A DNA stretch of 64,000 nucleotides, taken from contig NZ_WWCJ01000016.1 in NCBI RefSeq assembly GCF_009857475.1, positions 1 to 64,000 on the forward strand, given 5' to 3'. The notes under the pieces are model-generated. The model saw nothing but the letters and a program-made list of their open reading frames with translations. It did not search any database and was not told where the DNA came from. A program made the position numbers and the translations under genes. Positions within the stretch are counted from its first letter, which is position 1; the number at the start of each line of letters is the position of its first letter. Below are positions 37,493 to 47,287 of the stretch, piece after piece. The stretch comes from Pseudoduganella guangdongensis (GTDB lineage Bacteria; Pseudomonadota; Gammaproteobacteria; Burkholderiales; Burkholderiaceae_D).

Positions 37493-39844
37493 TCAGGCTG
37501 GCGTAGCGGCGGACCCTCCCAGCAGCTCATCAAACTGCGCCAGCTGCGCCGGGTCTTTCACCACGGCGCGCAGCCATTCATGCAGCGGCAGCTCGCCCCA
37601 GCCGGCCGCCTTGTCCGCCAGGTAACTTTCGGTGAGCGCCTTTTGCACCTGCTCCGGGCTGCCCTCCAGCGTCAGGTCGTTGCGCTCGGCGGTCTTGAGC
37701 ACCCAGTCGCTCGACTGCAGCGTGCTATTGGCCGCATCGCGGATCGCGCCGCGCACATAGCCCTCCCAGGCTTCGCGCGTGAAGGCGCCGGACACCGCGT
37801 GGCTGCCCTGCACCAGCTCGCGATCCTGTTCCCCGACCATGCGCGCCACCGTCATCGCCGGATAGCGCGTGCTGGCGCGCGCCTTGATCTCGGCATAGAC
37901 CCGTTCACGCGCCGTCATGCCGCGCACCACCTGCCGCAGCTGCTCGCGCGACGCGTCGACCAATGCCAGCCTGGCTTCAATGCGCGGCCAGGACGGGTCG
38001 CTCACCTGCGACAGAAAGAAGGCCAGCAAGCCCTCGGCCCGCCGCAGCAGCTCTTCGCGCGGCATGGCGCCGCGGTTGGTTTCCAGCCAGCCGCGCCAGT
38101 GGCGCGTCAGCTGGTCGCCCAGATGGCCGGTCTCCACGTGCGATTTTTCGGCCAGCATCAGGTAGGCCTTCAGCGCGTTGTAGGCCTCCTCCACGCTGCC
38201 CGCTTCGCGCCGGCCCATGGCGTACAGCTGCGACTCAAGGCTGCTTGCTACCGGCTTGAGCAGGATTTCCGCCATGCCCTTGAAATACTCGTCGCGCAGC
38301 TTGCGTCCAAGCGCCTCGCCCTGGTACAGCCCCATGCCCAGCAGCCATGGCTTGTCGCGATCCAGTCTGTCCAGCTGTTCGATGCGGTCCTGCAGCAGTT
38401 GCAGCGCCTCCAGCCGCGATTGCAGGTCCGCCCGCTGCGCCTGCATTTTGACCGCCTTGTCCAGGTCCGCCGCCGTATTGGCCACCAATTGCGCGTTGCC
38501 CGAGTACGACCAGGTCCACGCCCCCAGCGCCGCCCCCAGTAGCAAAATGGCCGCCGCGAATGCGCCGTTGCGCGTCCAGCGCTGCTTGCGGCTTGCATAG
38601 CGCGCCACCAGGTCCTTGTCGGCGAAAATCACTTCGCGGAAAAGCTGGGGCAGGAAGTAGCCCGTCTGGCCGCCGGCGCGCGGCTTCCCGCCCGCCGGGA
38701 GCGACAGGCGGAAACGCTGCGCCACGTGCAGCGACTGGGCGCACGATGGCTGTCCCTCCTGCAGCGCGCTGGTGAAGTAATAGCCCCGGAACACGGGGCG
38801 GAACTGGAAAGGGTTGTCCTCGAACAGCGTGGCAAGGAAGGCTTTGAGCGGCGCGCGCAGCGCCGCAAACTCCAGCGGGAAAGTATGCACGCCGGACGGC
38901 ACCAGCTCGCGCCGGCGTTGCGTCATGGTGGCAATGGCCACCTCATGCAGGCCGGCGCACAACTCGTCAAAGCTCTGCTCGTAGAAGGCAAGCAGGTCGC
39001 GGCTCCCCGACTTGTGCTTGAAAGGCATGGTGGCGCCCCAGATGCGCTCACGCTCCGCCGGTTCGGCATCGCCGAAGAAGTCGGCGAAGCCCGCCACCAA
39101 GTCGGCCTTGGTGAACATAACATACACCGGTGCAAACACCTCCAGCTTTTCGATCAGGTCCTGCACCCGTTGGCGCAAGCTGCGCGCCAGTTGCAGTACC
39201 GCCTCCGGATCGTCGCCGCCCAGTTCCGCAATGCTGACGGCGATGATGATGCCGTTGACCGGGGCGCGCGGCCGGTGCTTCTTCAGCAGTCCCAGGAAAC
39301 CCTGCCACTCGGCGCGGTCGGCCGCCTGCACGGCATAGCGGCCGGCCGTGTCGAGCAGGATGCCCTCGGCGGTGAAGAACCAGTCGCAATGGCGCGTGCC
39401 ACCCACGCCCTGGATCGCCTTCGCCCCGGCGACGGGAAACTGCAGGCCGGATTGCGTGATCGCGCTGCTTTTGCCCGCCGACGGATTGCCGATCACCATA
39501 TACCAGGGCAGCTCATAGAGTGCCCGCGCGCCGGTGCTGCGCCCCAGGCGCGAGTTCTTGATCGTTCCCAGCGCCTCCAGCATGGCGCTGCGCACGGCAT
39601 CAAGGTCTGCCTGGGCGCGCGTTTCAGCCGGCGCCGGCTCCTCCTGCCGCCGTCGCTCGCGATAGCGTTTTGCGCCCCATACCGCCAGCGCCAGCAGCGC
39701 GACGGCAAGCAGCGCGCCGAACGCCCAGATCAGGGCCAGTTGCAAAAGTTCGGCGCCCAGGAAAAGCAAGCCGGCCAGGAGCACAAAGGCCAGTATGTTC
39801 AACAGGCGACGGTCGGTGATCGCGTACCAGATTCGTTGCAGCAT
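37493..39844 (-). CDS. Short TssM/IcmF-like inner-membrane protein
   Basis: 783 aa; full TssM proteins are about 1100-1200 aa. Two N-terminal membrane helices (about 12-60), a Walker A GNPSAGKSSAI (about 119-129), G-domain motifs (DTAGRYAV; FTKADLVAG), and a third membrane helix (about 430-447) are present, followed by the start of the IcmF-related periplasmic region. The final roughly 300-400 residues, which in TssM bind TssJ and TssK/L partners, are absent and the protein ends GGSAATPA. No TssJ, TssK or TssL gene is visible. It is therefore either a truncated type VI gene or a stand-alone IcmF-like protein. The M15 peptidase is 69 nt upstream. Confidence 0.85.
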   Translation of the reverse strand: MLQRIWYAITDRRLLNILAFVLLAGLLFLGAELLQLALIWAFGALLAVALLALAVWGAKRYRERRRQEEPAPAETRAQADLDAVRSAMLEALGTIKNSRLGRSTGARALYELPWYMVIGNPSAGKSSAITQSGLQFPVAGAKAIQGVGGTRHCDWFFTAEGILLDTAGRYAVQAADRAEWQGFLGLLKKHRPRAPVNGIIIAVSIAELGGDDPEAVLQLARSLRQRVQDLIEKLEVFAPVYVMFTKADLVAGFADFFGDAEPAERERIWGATMPFKHKSGSRDLLAFYEQSFDELCAGLHEVAIATMTQRRRELVPSGVHTFPLEFAALRAPLKAFLATLFEDNPFQFRPVFRGYYFTSALQEGQPSCAQSLHVAQRFRLSLPAGGKPRAGGQTGYFLPQLFREVIFADKDLVARYASRKQRWTRNGAFAAAILLLGAALGAWTWSYSGNAQLVANTAADLDKAVKMQAQRADLQSRLEALQLLQDRIEQLDRLDRDKPWLLGMGLYQGEALGRKLRDEYFKGMAEILLKPVASSLESQLYAMGRREAGSVEEAYNALKAYLMLAEKSHVETGHLGDQLTRHWRGWLETNRGAMPREELLRRAEGLLAFFLSQVSDPSWPRIEARLALVDASREQLRQVVRGMTARERVYAEIKARASTRYPAMTVARMVGEQDRELVQGSHAVSGAFTREAWEGYVRGAIRDAANSTLQSSDWVLKTAERNDLTLEGSPEQVQKALTESYLADKAAGWGELPLHEWLRAVVKDPAQLAQFDELLGGSAATPA

Positions 39845-39913
39845 GATGGGCAGGGAAAGGGAGGCAGGTTGGCCGATGTTGCCACCAAGCGCAACACCAG
39901 CCCTTGAGCCGCC

Positions 39914-40639
39914 TCAAGCCTTGGCATCGCGCTTGCGCAATTCGGTGTGGCCAAAATCCATCATCGTCCATCGTCCGCCCCATACCATGCCGAGCGATTC
40001 GGCGACCTCGCCATACAGTTGATAGCCGCGCATGGCCCAGGGATCGCGCTCGCTGATCACCAGGCGCCCCTCGCGCACGAAGGCGCAATCGGCGGCCAGG
40101 CCAAACTGGTGGAAGCTCTGGAAGGCGCGCGCGTTGCTGACATGGCTGCCTGCGGCGGCCAGGCGGTCCTGCCGCTCCGGGCTGCGGTACCCCTCCAGCA
40201 ACGCCATCTCGTAACCGTGGCGCTCGCGCATCACATTGAACACCAGCAGCAGCCGGCGCGCAAAGTCCTGGTCCAGCCGCTGCCAGTCGCGGTCCGCCAG
40301 CGACAACATGGGACGCAGCAGCTCCACCTCCGCCGTGGTAAAAGCCAGCGGCGGCAGGGGCGGCGGCGCGACCAGCTGCTCTCCCTGCAGTAAGGCTCCG
40401 ATCTGCGGATCGGCCGCGTGCGCGCTGGCCTCGAAGGCCGGCAGCATCTGCTGCGGGCGCATCAGCCGTACCAGCAATGGCGGCAGCCCGGCCAGGGCAA
40501 GGGTGCCCGCCCCCGCCAGGAAATAGCGCCGCTGGCGCGGGCTTGGCTTGCGTTTGGGGGGAAATAGCAACAGCCAGCCGGCGGCGACGGCGGCGATGAA
40601 GATGCCCGCAACGGTAAATAGCAACATGGTGCGTTCCAT
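39914..40639 (-). CDS. M15-family peptidoglycan peptidase (D-Ala-D-Ala carboxypeptidase/TagX-like)
   Basis: About 241 aa from the ATG at 40639 (MERTMLLF); an ATG 12 nt later is possible. Two hydrophobic N-terminal segments (about 4-26 and 35-50) anchor it in the inner membrane. The zinc-peptidase signature is in the C-terminal third: EGYRSPERQD, SFHQFGLAADCAFVREG (His/Asp ligands) and MMDFGHTEL (third ligand). Such enzymes cut peptidoglycan stem peptides, and one type (TagX) opens the wall for type VI assembly in Acinetobacter. Its place beside a TssM-like gene fits that role, though the cluster is incomplete. Confidence 0.78.
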   Translation of the reverse strand: MERTMLLFTVAGIFIAAVAAGWLLLFPPKRKPSPRQRRYFLAGAGTLALAGLPPLLVRLMRPQQMLPAFEASAHAADPQIGALLQGEQLVAPPPLPPLAFTTAEVELLRPMLSLADRDWQRLDQDFARRLLLVFNVMRERHGYEMALLEGYRSPERQDRLAAAGSHVSNARAFQSFHQFGLAADCAFVREGRLVISERDPWAMRGYQLYGEVAESLGMVWGGRWTMMDFGHTELRKRDAKA

Positions 40640-40730
40640 CAATACGAAAGCGCATGCAGCACGCGACACTGGCATCCTATGCCGGCCCGCGCCCTTGCGG
40701 GTCGAGCGAAATCAAGCTTTGGGAGACGTC

Positions 40731-41303
40731 ATGCAGCCAAATTTGTTTGTGGGGCCAGTACAGAGGGATGACAGCTATCGGATCCTGGCGCGCCTGGCGC
40801 ACGGCGGCAATGTGCCGGCGCGCGCCGGTGGCTGGAGTCTGGGCGCGACACTGAAATCACGGCTGGCGGTGGCCGCCGGACTGCTGTCGCTGGGTGCGCT
40901 GGCTTGGCTGTGGCTGCAAAGCCCGCAGGCGCCGCAGCCATCGGCGGAACAGGCGGCACCAGCGATTCCGCAAGGCGCGGTGGCGGTAGCCGCGCCGCGC
41001 AAATTGGTCGAGGCCAGCGAGCCGCAGGCGGCGACCATTGTTAGTCAGGCAAACGCTCCCGAAGCGCCAATGGCCAAGGCGCCGGCCATTAGCACCGCAG
41101 CGGCCAGCGCGGCGCCAGCCGGAAAAGCGGTCATTGCGGCCAGGGAGCCGGCAAAGCAAGCCAGGCGCCCGGCGCAGCAGGCGGCGCCGCTGGCGCGCAG
41201 CGCAGCCCCGGTGGAGAGCGACGAAGACGTCACCCTGCTGGCAGCAATGCTCAAGCACGCAAAGCCGCACAAGCCTGCCGTCAGCCCGCCGCCAAAGAAT
41301 TGA
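40731..41303 (+). CDS. Single-pass membrane protein with Ala/Pro-rich tail, function unknown
   Basis: 190 aa from an ATG with a strong site (GGGAGACGTC). The cytoplasmic N-terminus (about 1-40, MQPNLFVGPVQRDDSYRI) is followed by a membrane helix (about 46-62, LAVAAGLLSLGALAWLWLQ) and a low-complexity, Lys/Ala/Pro-rich periplasmic stretch, ending with a short charged element EDVTLLAAMLKHAKPHK. No family was recognised; tails like this occur in TonB-, GspB- or FtsN-like proteins. It is divergent from the M15 peptidase and overlaps the convergent hydrolase by 23 nt at the 3' end. Confidence 0.6.
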   Translation: MQPNLFVGPVQRDDSYRILARLAHGGNVPARAGGWSLGATLKSRLAVAAGLLSLGALAWLWLQSPQAPQPSAEQAAPAIPQGAVAVAAPRKLVEASEPQAATIVSQANAPEAPMAKAPAISTAAASAAPAGKAVIAAREPAKQARRPAQQAAPLARSAAPVESDEDVTLLAAMLKHAKPHKPAVSPPPKN

Positions 41304-42024
41304 TGAAAGCCGCCATGGCCTGCGCCGTGGCCTCGGGTTGCTCCAGGTGCGGGCTATGGCCGCAGCCTGGCAGCAGCAGGGAGCGGGCGCCCGGTACCGC
41401 GCGCGCAATGGCGTCCAGTTGGGCGCCCGAGCCGTACTGGTCGTCGTCCCCCTGCAGCGCCAGCACAGGGCAAGCGATGGCCGGCAGCAGGTACTCGATA
41501 TTCCAATGCCTGAAAGGCGGCGCCAGCCAGGTATCGGCCCAGGCGGAAAACACCTGCCCTGCTTTCTCGCCGTGGTAGCACGCCAGGCCGTGCAGCTTGC
41601 CATCGGCGTGGGCCTGGACCGCTTGACGAATGCCCGCCAGGGTGATGTCCTCCACGAACACGTGGGCGGCGGCGGTAACGACAGCGCGCAAGGCAGCGGG
41701 ACGGCCGGCGGCGTAGATCAGCGCAATGCTGCCGCCGTCCGAATGGCCGATCACGATATGCTCGCGGTCCGGCGCAACCTGCTGCAGCAATGCCGGCAGC
41801 TCCTGCAGCGCAGACAGGTGCAGGTAGTGGATGGTGCGCGGCGCGCGGGCCGGGGAGGACAGCCCGTAGCCCTCCCGGTCATACACCAGGCCCGCACAGC
41901 TGGTTTGCGCGCACAGGCGCTCTGGAAAGCCCTTCCACATTGCGCCGCAACCCAGCCCCTCATGCAGGAACACCAGCAAAGGCAGGCGCGGATCGCCGTC
42001 GATCAGCTCATAGTGCAGCGCCAC
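41281..42024 (-). CDS. Alpha/beta hydrolase
   Basis: 247 aa. The oxyanion HEGLGCGAMW (HxG) loop comes at about 21-30, the nucleophile S95 is in IGHSDGGSI, the acid is in the ALQGDDDQYG stretch (about 190-197), and the catalytic His is H223 in GCGHSPHLEQP. The cap domain is about 60 residues. No signal peptide. Substrate not predicted; close relatives act on small esters or aromatic ring-cleavage products. It sits 8 nt after the DUF748 gene, so it is likely the last gene of that unit. Confidence 0.88.
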   Translation of the reverse strand: MALHYELIDGDPRLPLLVFLHEGLGCGAMWKGFPERLCAQTSCAGLVYDREGYGLSSPARAPRTIHYLHLSALQELPALLQQVAPDREHIVIGHSDGGSIALIYAAGRPAALRAVVTAAAHVFVEDITLAGIRQAVQAHADGKLHGLACYHGEKAGQVFSAWADTWLAPPFRHWNIEYLLPAIACPVLALQGDDDQYGSGAQLDAIARAVPGARSLLLPGCGHSPHLEQPEATAQAMAAFINSLAAG

Positions 42025-42032
42025 ACCGCCCC

Positions 42033-45000
42033 CTAGTGCAACGCGAAGTCAACACGGCTCGCCGCGCCGGCTTTGGGCGCCACCAGGAAAATACGCTCCG
42101 GCGCCACCTGGCCCTGCCCCACCAGCCAGTCCTTGGCGGCCTGCGCGCGGCGGTTGGCCAGCGTGATGAAGTCGTCCTGCTCAAACTTGATATTAGCCAG
42201 CATCAGCTTTTCCATTTCCTCCGGCGGCAAGGACTTGACCAGGCCCAGTGCATTGCGCGGCTTGGTGAAAGTCTCGTCCTTGTAGGCGCGCGCCAGCAAG
42301 GCTGGCTGCTCTTCCCTGGCGACCACCACGCCGCCTTCCGGCAGCGCGGCGCCGCGCGCCTGCAAGTCGCGCGTCTTAAGCTGGCGCAGCTTGCGTTCCA
42401 ACGCAACGCGCTTGAGTGCTTCGCTTTCCGCCTCCTCGTCGAAGCGGCCCGTAACATCCAGCTTCAGGCCGGGCCGCTCGGTCAGCGCTTTGGCCAGCGA
42501 TTTGAGCTTCCCTTCCGACGCTGGCAGCAAGACTGCACGGCCCTTGTCGAACTCCAGCATCGACAACTCCTCGCCGCCGCCAAACAGGGCGCCGATCAGG
42601 GCGAAGGGCGCTGTCACCGTCTTCGTGATCGCATTGCCGATCACCTTGAGGATTATGCCGCCCACCGAGAACTGCGGATCGTCCAGCGAGCCGCCAATCG
42701 GCACATTGATGTCGATCACGCCATTGCGGTCGCTCAGTAGCGCCACCGCCAGTTGCACCGGCAGTTTGGTCGCCTCCGGGTTGGTGCTCTCCTTGCCGAA
42801 CGTCAGCTGGTCGAGCAGCAGACGGTTCTCGGCTTTCAACTGGCGGTTCTCCAGCTGGTAGGCGACTTCAAATGTCATCTTGCCCTTCTCGATGCCGTAG
42901 CCGACATATTTATCGGAGTACGCCGAGAGCTGCGACAACTCCATCCCGCGCACATCGGCGCGCAGGTCGAGCGAAAACTCCTGCTTCAGCGGATGCACGC
43001 GGCCGGCAATCAGCAAGGGGGCACCGCTCACCTGCCCGCGCAGGTCAACGCTGGCATCGTGCGCCGGGTTCGATGACAGGCGCGTAACGGTACCGCCCAG
43101 GTCTTTCAGGTTGGCTGTGTAGTTTGGCTTGATGAAGTTGTCGGTGAATCGCACGCGGCCACCGGACAGCACCAGCTTGCCGATGCGGATCGGCGGCAGC
43201 GGCTCGGCGGGCTTGGCCGGCGCGACTGCCGGCGCGGCCGGGGCCTGTGCAACAGCGCGCTCCTTCGCCCTGGCGGCTTTCGCCTCCTGCGCGCGGGTGC
43301 CCGCCTCAGTCAGGCTCTTGCCTTCCTCGCCTTCCTTGCGTACCACGTCCTGCACGTTGATGCGGCCATTCGGGTCGATGATCACGCGCGCGAAAAAGTC
43401 GTCCAGCGCCACGCGCTCGATATTCAGCGTGAACGGTTTGAAGTTCACATCCATGCCGCCGAACGCCAGCGACTTCCAGCTCAGGAAATCGTTGGAACTG
43501 GATTTGTCGACGGTGGACAGGCGGTTCACGCTGACATCGCCCTTGTAGCCGCCGGTCACCGCGCCATCCTTGCCGGTATCCAGGCGCAGCCTGGCCTTGC
43601 TGGTCACGGCGCCCTGCACCAGGCGCAGGTTCACATAATCCGTGACATAGGGCTGCAGCGGCAGCAAGTCGAAATTCTTCAGGTCCAGCGCCAGGTCGGC
43701 CTTGAAGGGGGCCGGCGCCAGTTGGCCCTTGATATCCAGCTGCCCCTTGTTGATACCGGTGCTCAACGCCACTTCTGCCGTTGCTCCGGGAGCGCTGGAA
43801 TAGCCCTCCATCGTCAGCGACAAGGGCGACAGCTTGATCAGCGTCGGCTCGTCGTGGAATTCCTCGCGCACCTTGGCCGACCATTCATTAATCGCCAACT
43901 TGCCCAGCTTGATTTGCAGCGGCGCTTCATCCTTCGCCGGCGCGCCGGCCTTGGCAGGGGCTTTGCCGCTGGTCTTGCCCTGGTGGACACTGATCTCCGC
44001 GCTTTCGGAGGTCACCGCGGCGATATCCAGCGTACGCTTGGCGCCATCAAAAACGATGTCCTGCACCCGCAGGCCGAACTTCGCCAGGTCGGCGCGCAAG
44101 GCCGCCTGGGGCGTGTCATCGGCATAGCGCAAGGCCGCCCCCGTCACGTTCAGCTCCTTGAGCACGACGAGCGGCCCCGTTTTAGGAGCCGCCGGCGCCG
44201 GTGCCGGCGCTGGCGCGGCTTGCGGCGCGGCAGGCGCCAGCTGGTCCAGGTTCAGCTTCCCATCCTTGCCGCGCAAGACATCCAGCTCCAGTCCAGCGAC
44301 GCCCACCTGGGCAATCTCATAACGTTGCGCCAGCAAATCCAGCTTGCCCAGCTTAACCTTCAGCGCATCCAGCTTGCCCACCTGTTTCCCGTCCAGCTGC
44401 TGCAGTTGCACTCCCGTCAGGCTGGCCTCCCCGCCCAGCGTCAGCGATGCCGGCTTATCCTTCGGCTGCACCACGGCCAGGTTGAGCTGCGCATCGAACT
44501 GCGCGGACGGCAGGCGGAAGCCGGGCTTGAACGGCAGGTAGCCCAGGTAGGTCGTCAAATCCACCTTATCCAGCTTAAGGTCCAGCGCATACTCTTTAGG
44601 TTCGGTGAATGGGCGCGCCTTGCCCTTCAAGAGCAGCGGCGAGCCATTGATGTTGGCGCTGAACAGCGGCTCCACAAAAATCGCCACATCGGACGGCAGC
44701 GAGGAAACGAACGGCAAACCCAGTTTCAAGTCCTGCACCTTATGGGTCACGCCGGCAGGCTTGTCCTCGAACGCCAGGCTACCCTCTTCCAGTTGGATAT
44801 TATTGACCGAGAAGCGCGCCGGTTCAGGCGACGGCGGCTGGCTGGCCGCGAGCTGCAGGATATCGTCGATATTGTATTTATTCGCCGCGCTGCGCGACAG
44901 GTGGACGTAAGGCTTGGTCAGGCGCACTTCCTGCACCACCGGCGCCAGGCGCGCCACGGACTGCCACGACAGGTCGGCCGCCAGCCGCTCAAAGCTGGCA

Positions 45001-45236
45001 AAGACGGTGCTGCCATCCGGCTCCATCATCTTCAAGCCGCGCACGGACGCACTGAGCGTGAACGGGTTGAACGTCACTTCTTCGATGCTGAGCTGGCGAT
45101 GCAGCTTTTCGGCCGCCAGTTGCGCAGCTTGCGACTTCACAAGCGCCGGCACAGCCAGGAATCCAATGCCGGTATAGGCCAACAACAGTCCCGCGACAGT
45201 GCCGGGAACCAGGTATTTCAGTGGTGGGATCTTCAT
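42033..45236 (-). CDS. DUF748 (AsmA/TAM-like) envelope protein
   Basis: 1067 aa with an N-terminal membrane anchor (about 8-30, GTVAGLLLAYTGIGFLAVP) and a very long periplasmic beta-rich region. DUF748 features recur: EEVTFNPFTLSASVRGLKM, QEVRLTKPYVHLSRSAANKYN, GKLVLSGGRVRFTDNFIKPN, and a C-terminal zone (EEMEKLMLANIKFEQDDFITLANRRAQAAKD). Such proteins belong to the AsmA superfamily of envelope lipid-transfer bridges; the exact role is unknown. Its start overlaps the stop of the DUF6351 gene by 4 nt (ATGA). Confidence 0.88.
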   Translation of the reverse strand: MKIPPLKYLVPGTVAGLLLAYTGIGFLAVPALVKSQAAQLAAEKLHRQLSIEEVTFNPFTLSASVRGLKMMEPDGSTVFASFERLAADLSWQSVARLAPVVQEVRLTKPYVHLSRSAANKYNIDDILQLAASQPPSPEPARFSVNNIQLEEGSLAFEDKPAGVTHKVQDLKLGLPFVSSLPSDVAIFVEPLFSANINGSPLLLKGKARPFTEPKEYALDLKLDKVDLTTYLGYLPFKPGFRLPSAQFDAQLNLAVVQPKDKPASLTLGGEASLTGVQLQQLDGKQVGKLDALKVKLGKLDLLAQRYEIAQVGVAGLELDVLRGKDGKLNLDQLAPAAPQAAPAPAPAPAAPKTGPLVVLKELNVTGAALRYADDTPQAALRADLAKFGLRVQDIVFDGAKRTLDIAAVTSESAEISVHQGKTSGKAPAKAGAPAKDEAPLQIKLGKLAINEWSAKVREEFHDEPTLIKLSPLSLTMEGYSSAPGATAEVALSTGINKGQLDIKGQLAPAPFKADLALDLKNFDLLPLQPYVTDYVNLRLVQGAVTSKARLRLDTGKDGAVTGGYKGDVSVNRLSTVDKSSSNDFLSWKSLAFGGMDVNFKPFTLNIERVALDDFFARVIIDPNGRINVQDVVRKEGEEGKSLTEAGTRAQEAKAARAKERAVAQAPAAPAVAPAKPAEPLPPIRIGKLVLSGGRVRFTDNFIKPNYTANLKDLGGTVTRLSSNPAHDASVDLRGQVSGAPLLIAGRVHPLKQEFSLDLRADVRGMELSQLSAYSDKYVGYGIEKGKMTFEVAYQLENRQLKAENRLLLDQLTFGKESTNPEATKLPVQLAVALLSDRNGVIDINVPIGGSLDDPQFSVGGIILKVIGNAITKTVTAPFALIGALFGGGEELSMLEFDKGRAVLLPASEGKLKSLAKALTERPGLKLDVTGRFDEEAESEALKRVALERKLRQLKTRDLQARGAALPEGGVVVAREEQPALLARAYKDETFTKPRNALGLVKSLPPEEMEKLMLANIKFEQDDFITLANRRAQAAKDWLVGQGQVAPERIFLVAPKAGAASRVDFALH

Positions 45237-47200
45237 AACCCGTTATTGTAATCGCACACACCCTGCGGGAATATCCGTGCCAGCCACGTCTGCTGCGCTT
45301 GGGTGAACCGTGGCGACGGCCCGTAAGTGCCGTCACCGAGCGCAGTCGCCAGGGGCTTCAGCTTGCATTTAAAGGTATCGCCACGGATCGACTCACCCGC
45401 CACCATGCGCGGGCTGCTGTAGATCGGGAAAGCCTGCGTGCAGGCGCCGGGCTTGCCGCCATCCAGGACGCCGCTCCAGGCGCCCGGTCCGGAACCGATC
45501 ACCGCACCCGCGCTATCCACGCAGCGGTCGGCGAACTCCGCCGGCGCACTGCCGCCGGAGAGGTATTTGTCCAGTACCGACAAGGCGCCCATCACCTGCC
45601 CCGTCAGGTCCGTGTCCGCGCGTGCGAACCAGATCACCTGGCGCTTGGCCTCCTCCGGGTTGGCGGCCAGCAGCCGGGCGCGGATCGAGAACGGCTGGCG
45701 TGCATTGTGCATATCCAGCGTGGCCTCCTGGTGTGGCAGCACGGTAATCACCGGAATGCCCAGGCGTTTGCCGGTGAACACGTGCCCCGAGTCGAAGGCG
45801 GCGCGGATCGCCTTTTGCTCACCCGCCCGCCTTGGCGCCGGAACCCCGCCCGGATCGCGGCAGGTCGCGCTGTGCCGCATATTGGCGGCGTCGAAGGGAT
45901 CGCGCTCCGCCTGCCATGTCACGAAGTCGCGCTGCTCCTTCCAACTGCCCACGCAAGCATTCAGCTGCAGGAATTCGGCGGCATCGATCTTGCCGGCCAC
46001 CAGCGCGGACAAGCCATACTGCACGCCCACATTGTCGATCGGGATCGGCGCGAAGCCATCCGCATCCACCCCATAGACGTCCTCCAGATCGTTCCAGTGC
46101 GTCCATTTGACCTTATCCAGCGCATCCAATCGGTAGCCGTAGAATTCCAGCGCCTTGTCGAAGCGGACATCCCGATAGCGCGGGTTCAGCACCGTCGGCA
46201 TCGCAAAGCGCCAGCCGTTGATGCACTCCGTGCTGCCCGGCGTGCCCGTGATCGGGTTGCGCGCGGTATCGTTGGCGTGCATGCCCTGCACCAGCGACTG
46301 CGCGCTCCACACCGCCCAGCGCGAAGCCGGATTGCGCCCCACCTCGTCGCGGAAGTACTGTCCCAGCAAAGGGCAGTCGGATATCGGGATCGACTGTGTC
46401 ACCATGTCCGGATACGGCTGCACCGGAATACCCGCGTCAAAGATGCCCGGCCGGTTCTGCGCAAACAGGTACTGCTGTACCGCACCGCCCGAGCCGCCGA
46501 TAGCCACCGTGTACAGCGGCGTGCCGTAGGTAGCGGCAAAGTGCGCCTTGGTCTGGGCCGCCGTTTCCTCCGCCAGGCGCATATGGTAGTGGACCCCGGT
46601 CTGGTTGCCGGAGGAACTGGCCACCGCATAGCCCTCGGCCAGCAGCTTGGGCATCAGCTTCTTCTCCGACCCGTTCAAGCCATTATTCATCCACATGGCC
46701 GTGCCCTGCTGGTGGCCGATGCCGACACCGCCGCGCATCCAGTACACCAGCTTGCGGTTCCAGGCCGCGCGCTCCAGCGTTGCGATCGTGTAGATAAAAC
46801 GGTTGATGGTGCCGACCTCCACGCGCACCACAAAGGGGATGGTGGCGCCATTGACGACGATCTTTTGCACATCCGCCGGCAGCGATACGCCGCCGCCCTC
46901 GAGCGGCTTGAATTCGCTTCCCGTGAAATAGAAATGCTGGATGCGCGTCCGGATGGCGCACTGGCTGCTGTAGCCGATAACCGCGCCGCCCGCGGCGCGC
47001 ACCGGATGGCCGATGCCCTGCTGGTTGTCTACCAGGGGCTGCCCCAGCCCGGATTCCTCCGTGCGGCAGATGAAGGGCTGCTGTTGGCCCGCCTGCGGCC
47101 CCTTATCGGAGACATGGTTTTCGCCGGGCGGCTGGTGTCGCGGGGTGCTGCATCCTGCCAGGGTGATAGCCGCCAGAACGGCCAGGAACCGAGCTTTCAT
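45233..47200 (-). CDS. DUF6351 family lipoprotein, serine-hydrolase-like
   Basis: 655 aa from the ATG at 47200, preceded by GGAGGCGCCA; start codons 12 or more nt upstream would disrupt the lipobox. The signal ends LAGC with lipidated C17. A GGSGGA nucleophile-elbow-like motif (S237) stands in YTVAIGGSGGAVQQYLF, and conserved DPFDAANMRHSATCRDPGG and PVITVLPHQEATLDMHNARQ follow. The family has no verified reaction but resembles tannase/feruloyl-esterase-like alpha/beta hydrolases. Location beside pectate lyases would suit a polysaccharide or phenolic ester hydrolase (inference). Confidence 0.82.
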   Translation of the reverse strand: MKARFLAVLAAITLAGCSTPRHQPPGENHVSDKGPQAGQQQPFICRTEESGLGQPLVDNQQGIGHPVRAAGGAVIGYSSQCAIRTRIQHFYFTGSEFKPLEGGGVSLPADVQKIVVNGATIPFVVRVEVGTINRFIYTIATLERAAWNRKLVYWMRGGVGIGHQQGTAMWMNNGLNGSEKKLMPKLLAEGYAVASSSGNQTGVHYHMRLAEETAAQTKAHFAATYGTPLYTVAIGGSGGAVQQYLFAQNRPGIFDAGIPVQPYPDMVTQSIPISDCPLLGQYFRDEVGRNPASRWAVWSAQSLVQGMHANDTARNPITGTPGSTECINGWRFAMPTVLNPRYRDVRFDKALEFYGYRLDALDKVKWTHWNDLEDVYGVDADGFAPIPIDNVGVQYGLSALVAGKIDAAEFLQLNACVGSWKEQRDFVTWQAERDPFDAANMRHSATCRDPGGVPAPRRAGEQKAIRAAFDSGHVFTGKRLGIPVITVLPHQEATLDMHNARQPFSIRARLLAANPEEAKRQVIWFARADTDLTGQVMGALSVLDKYLSGGSAPAEFADRCVDSAGAVIGSGPGAWSGVLDGGKPGACTQAFPIYSSPRMVAGESIRGDTFKCKLKPLATALGDGTYGPSPRFTQAQQTWLARIFPQGVCDYNNGL

Positions 47201-47287
47201 TGGCGCCTCCATTTTGCCCCTAGTGTAGTCGCTTTTTCGCGCCCTACAAAGCCATCCAGGATACATCCCCCGGCGACACCGCCCGGC

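Noticed and set aside
37493-40639. A type VI secretion cluster
   Set aside because: Only a TssM-like protein and a wall peptidase are present. Without sheath, baseplate, TssJ/K/L or ClpV genes the system call is not supported.
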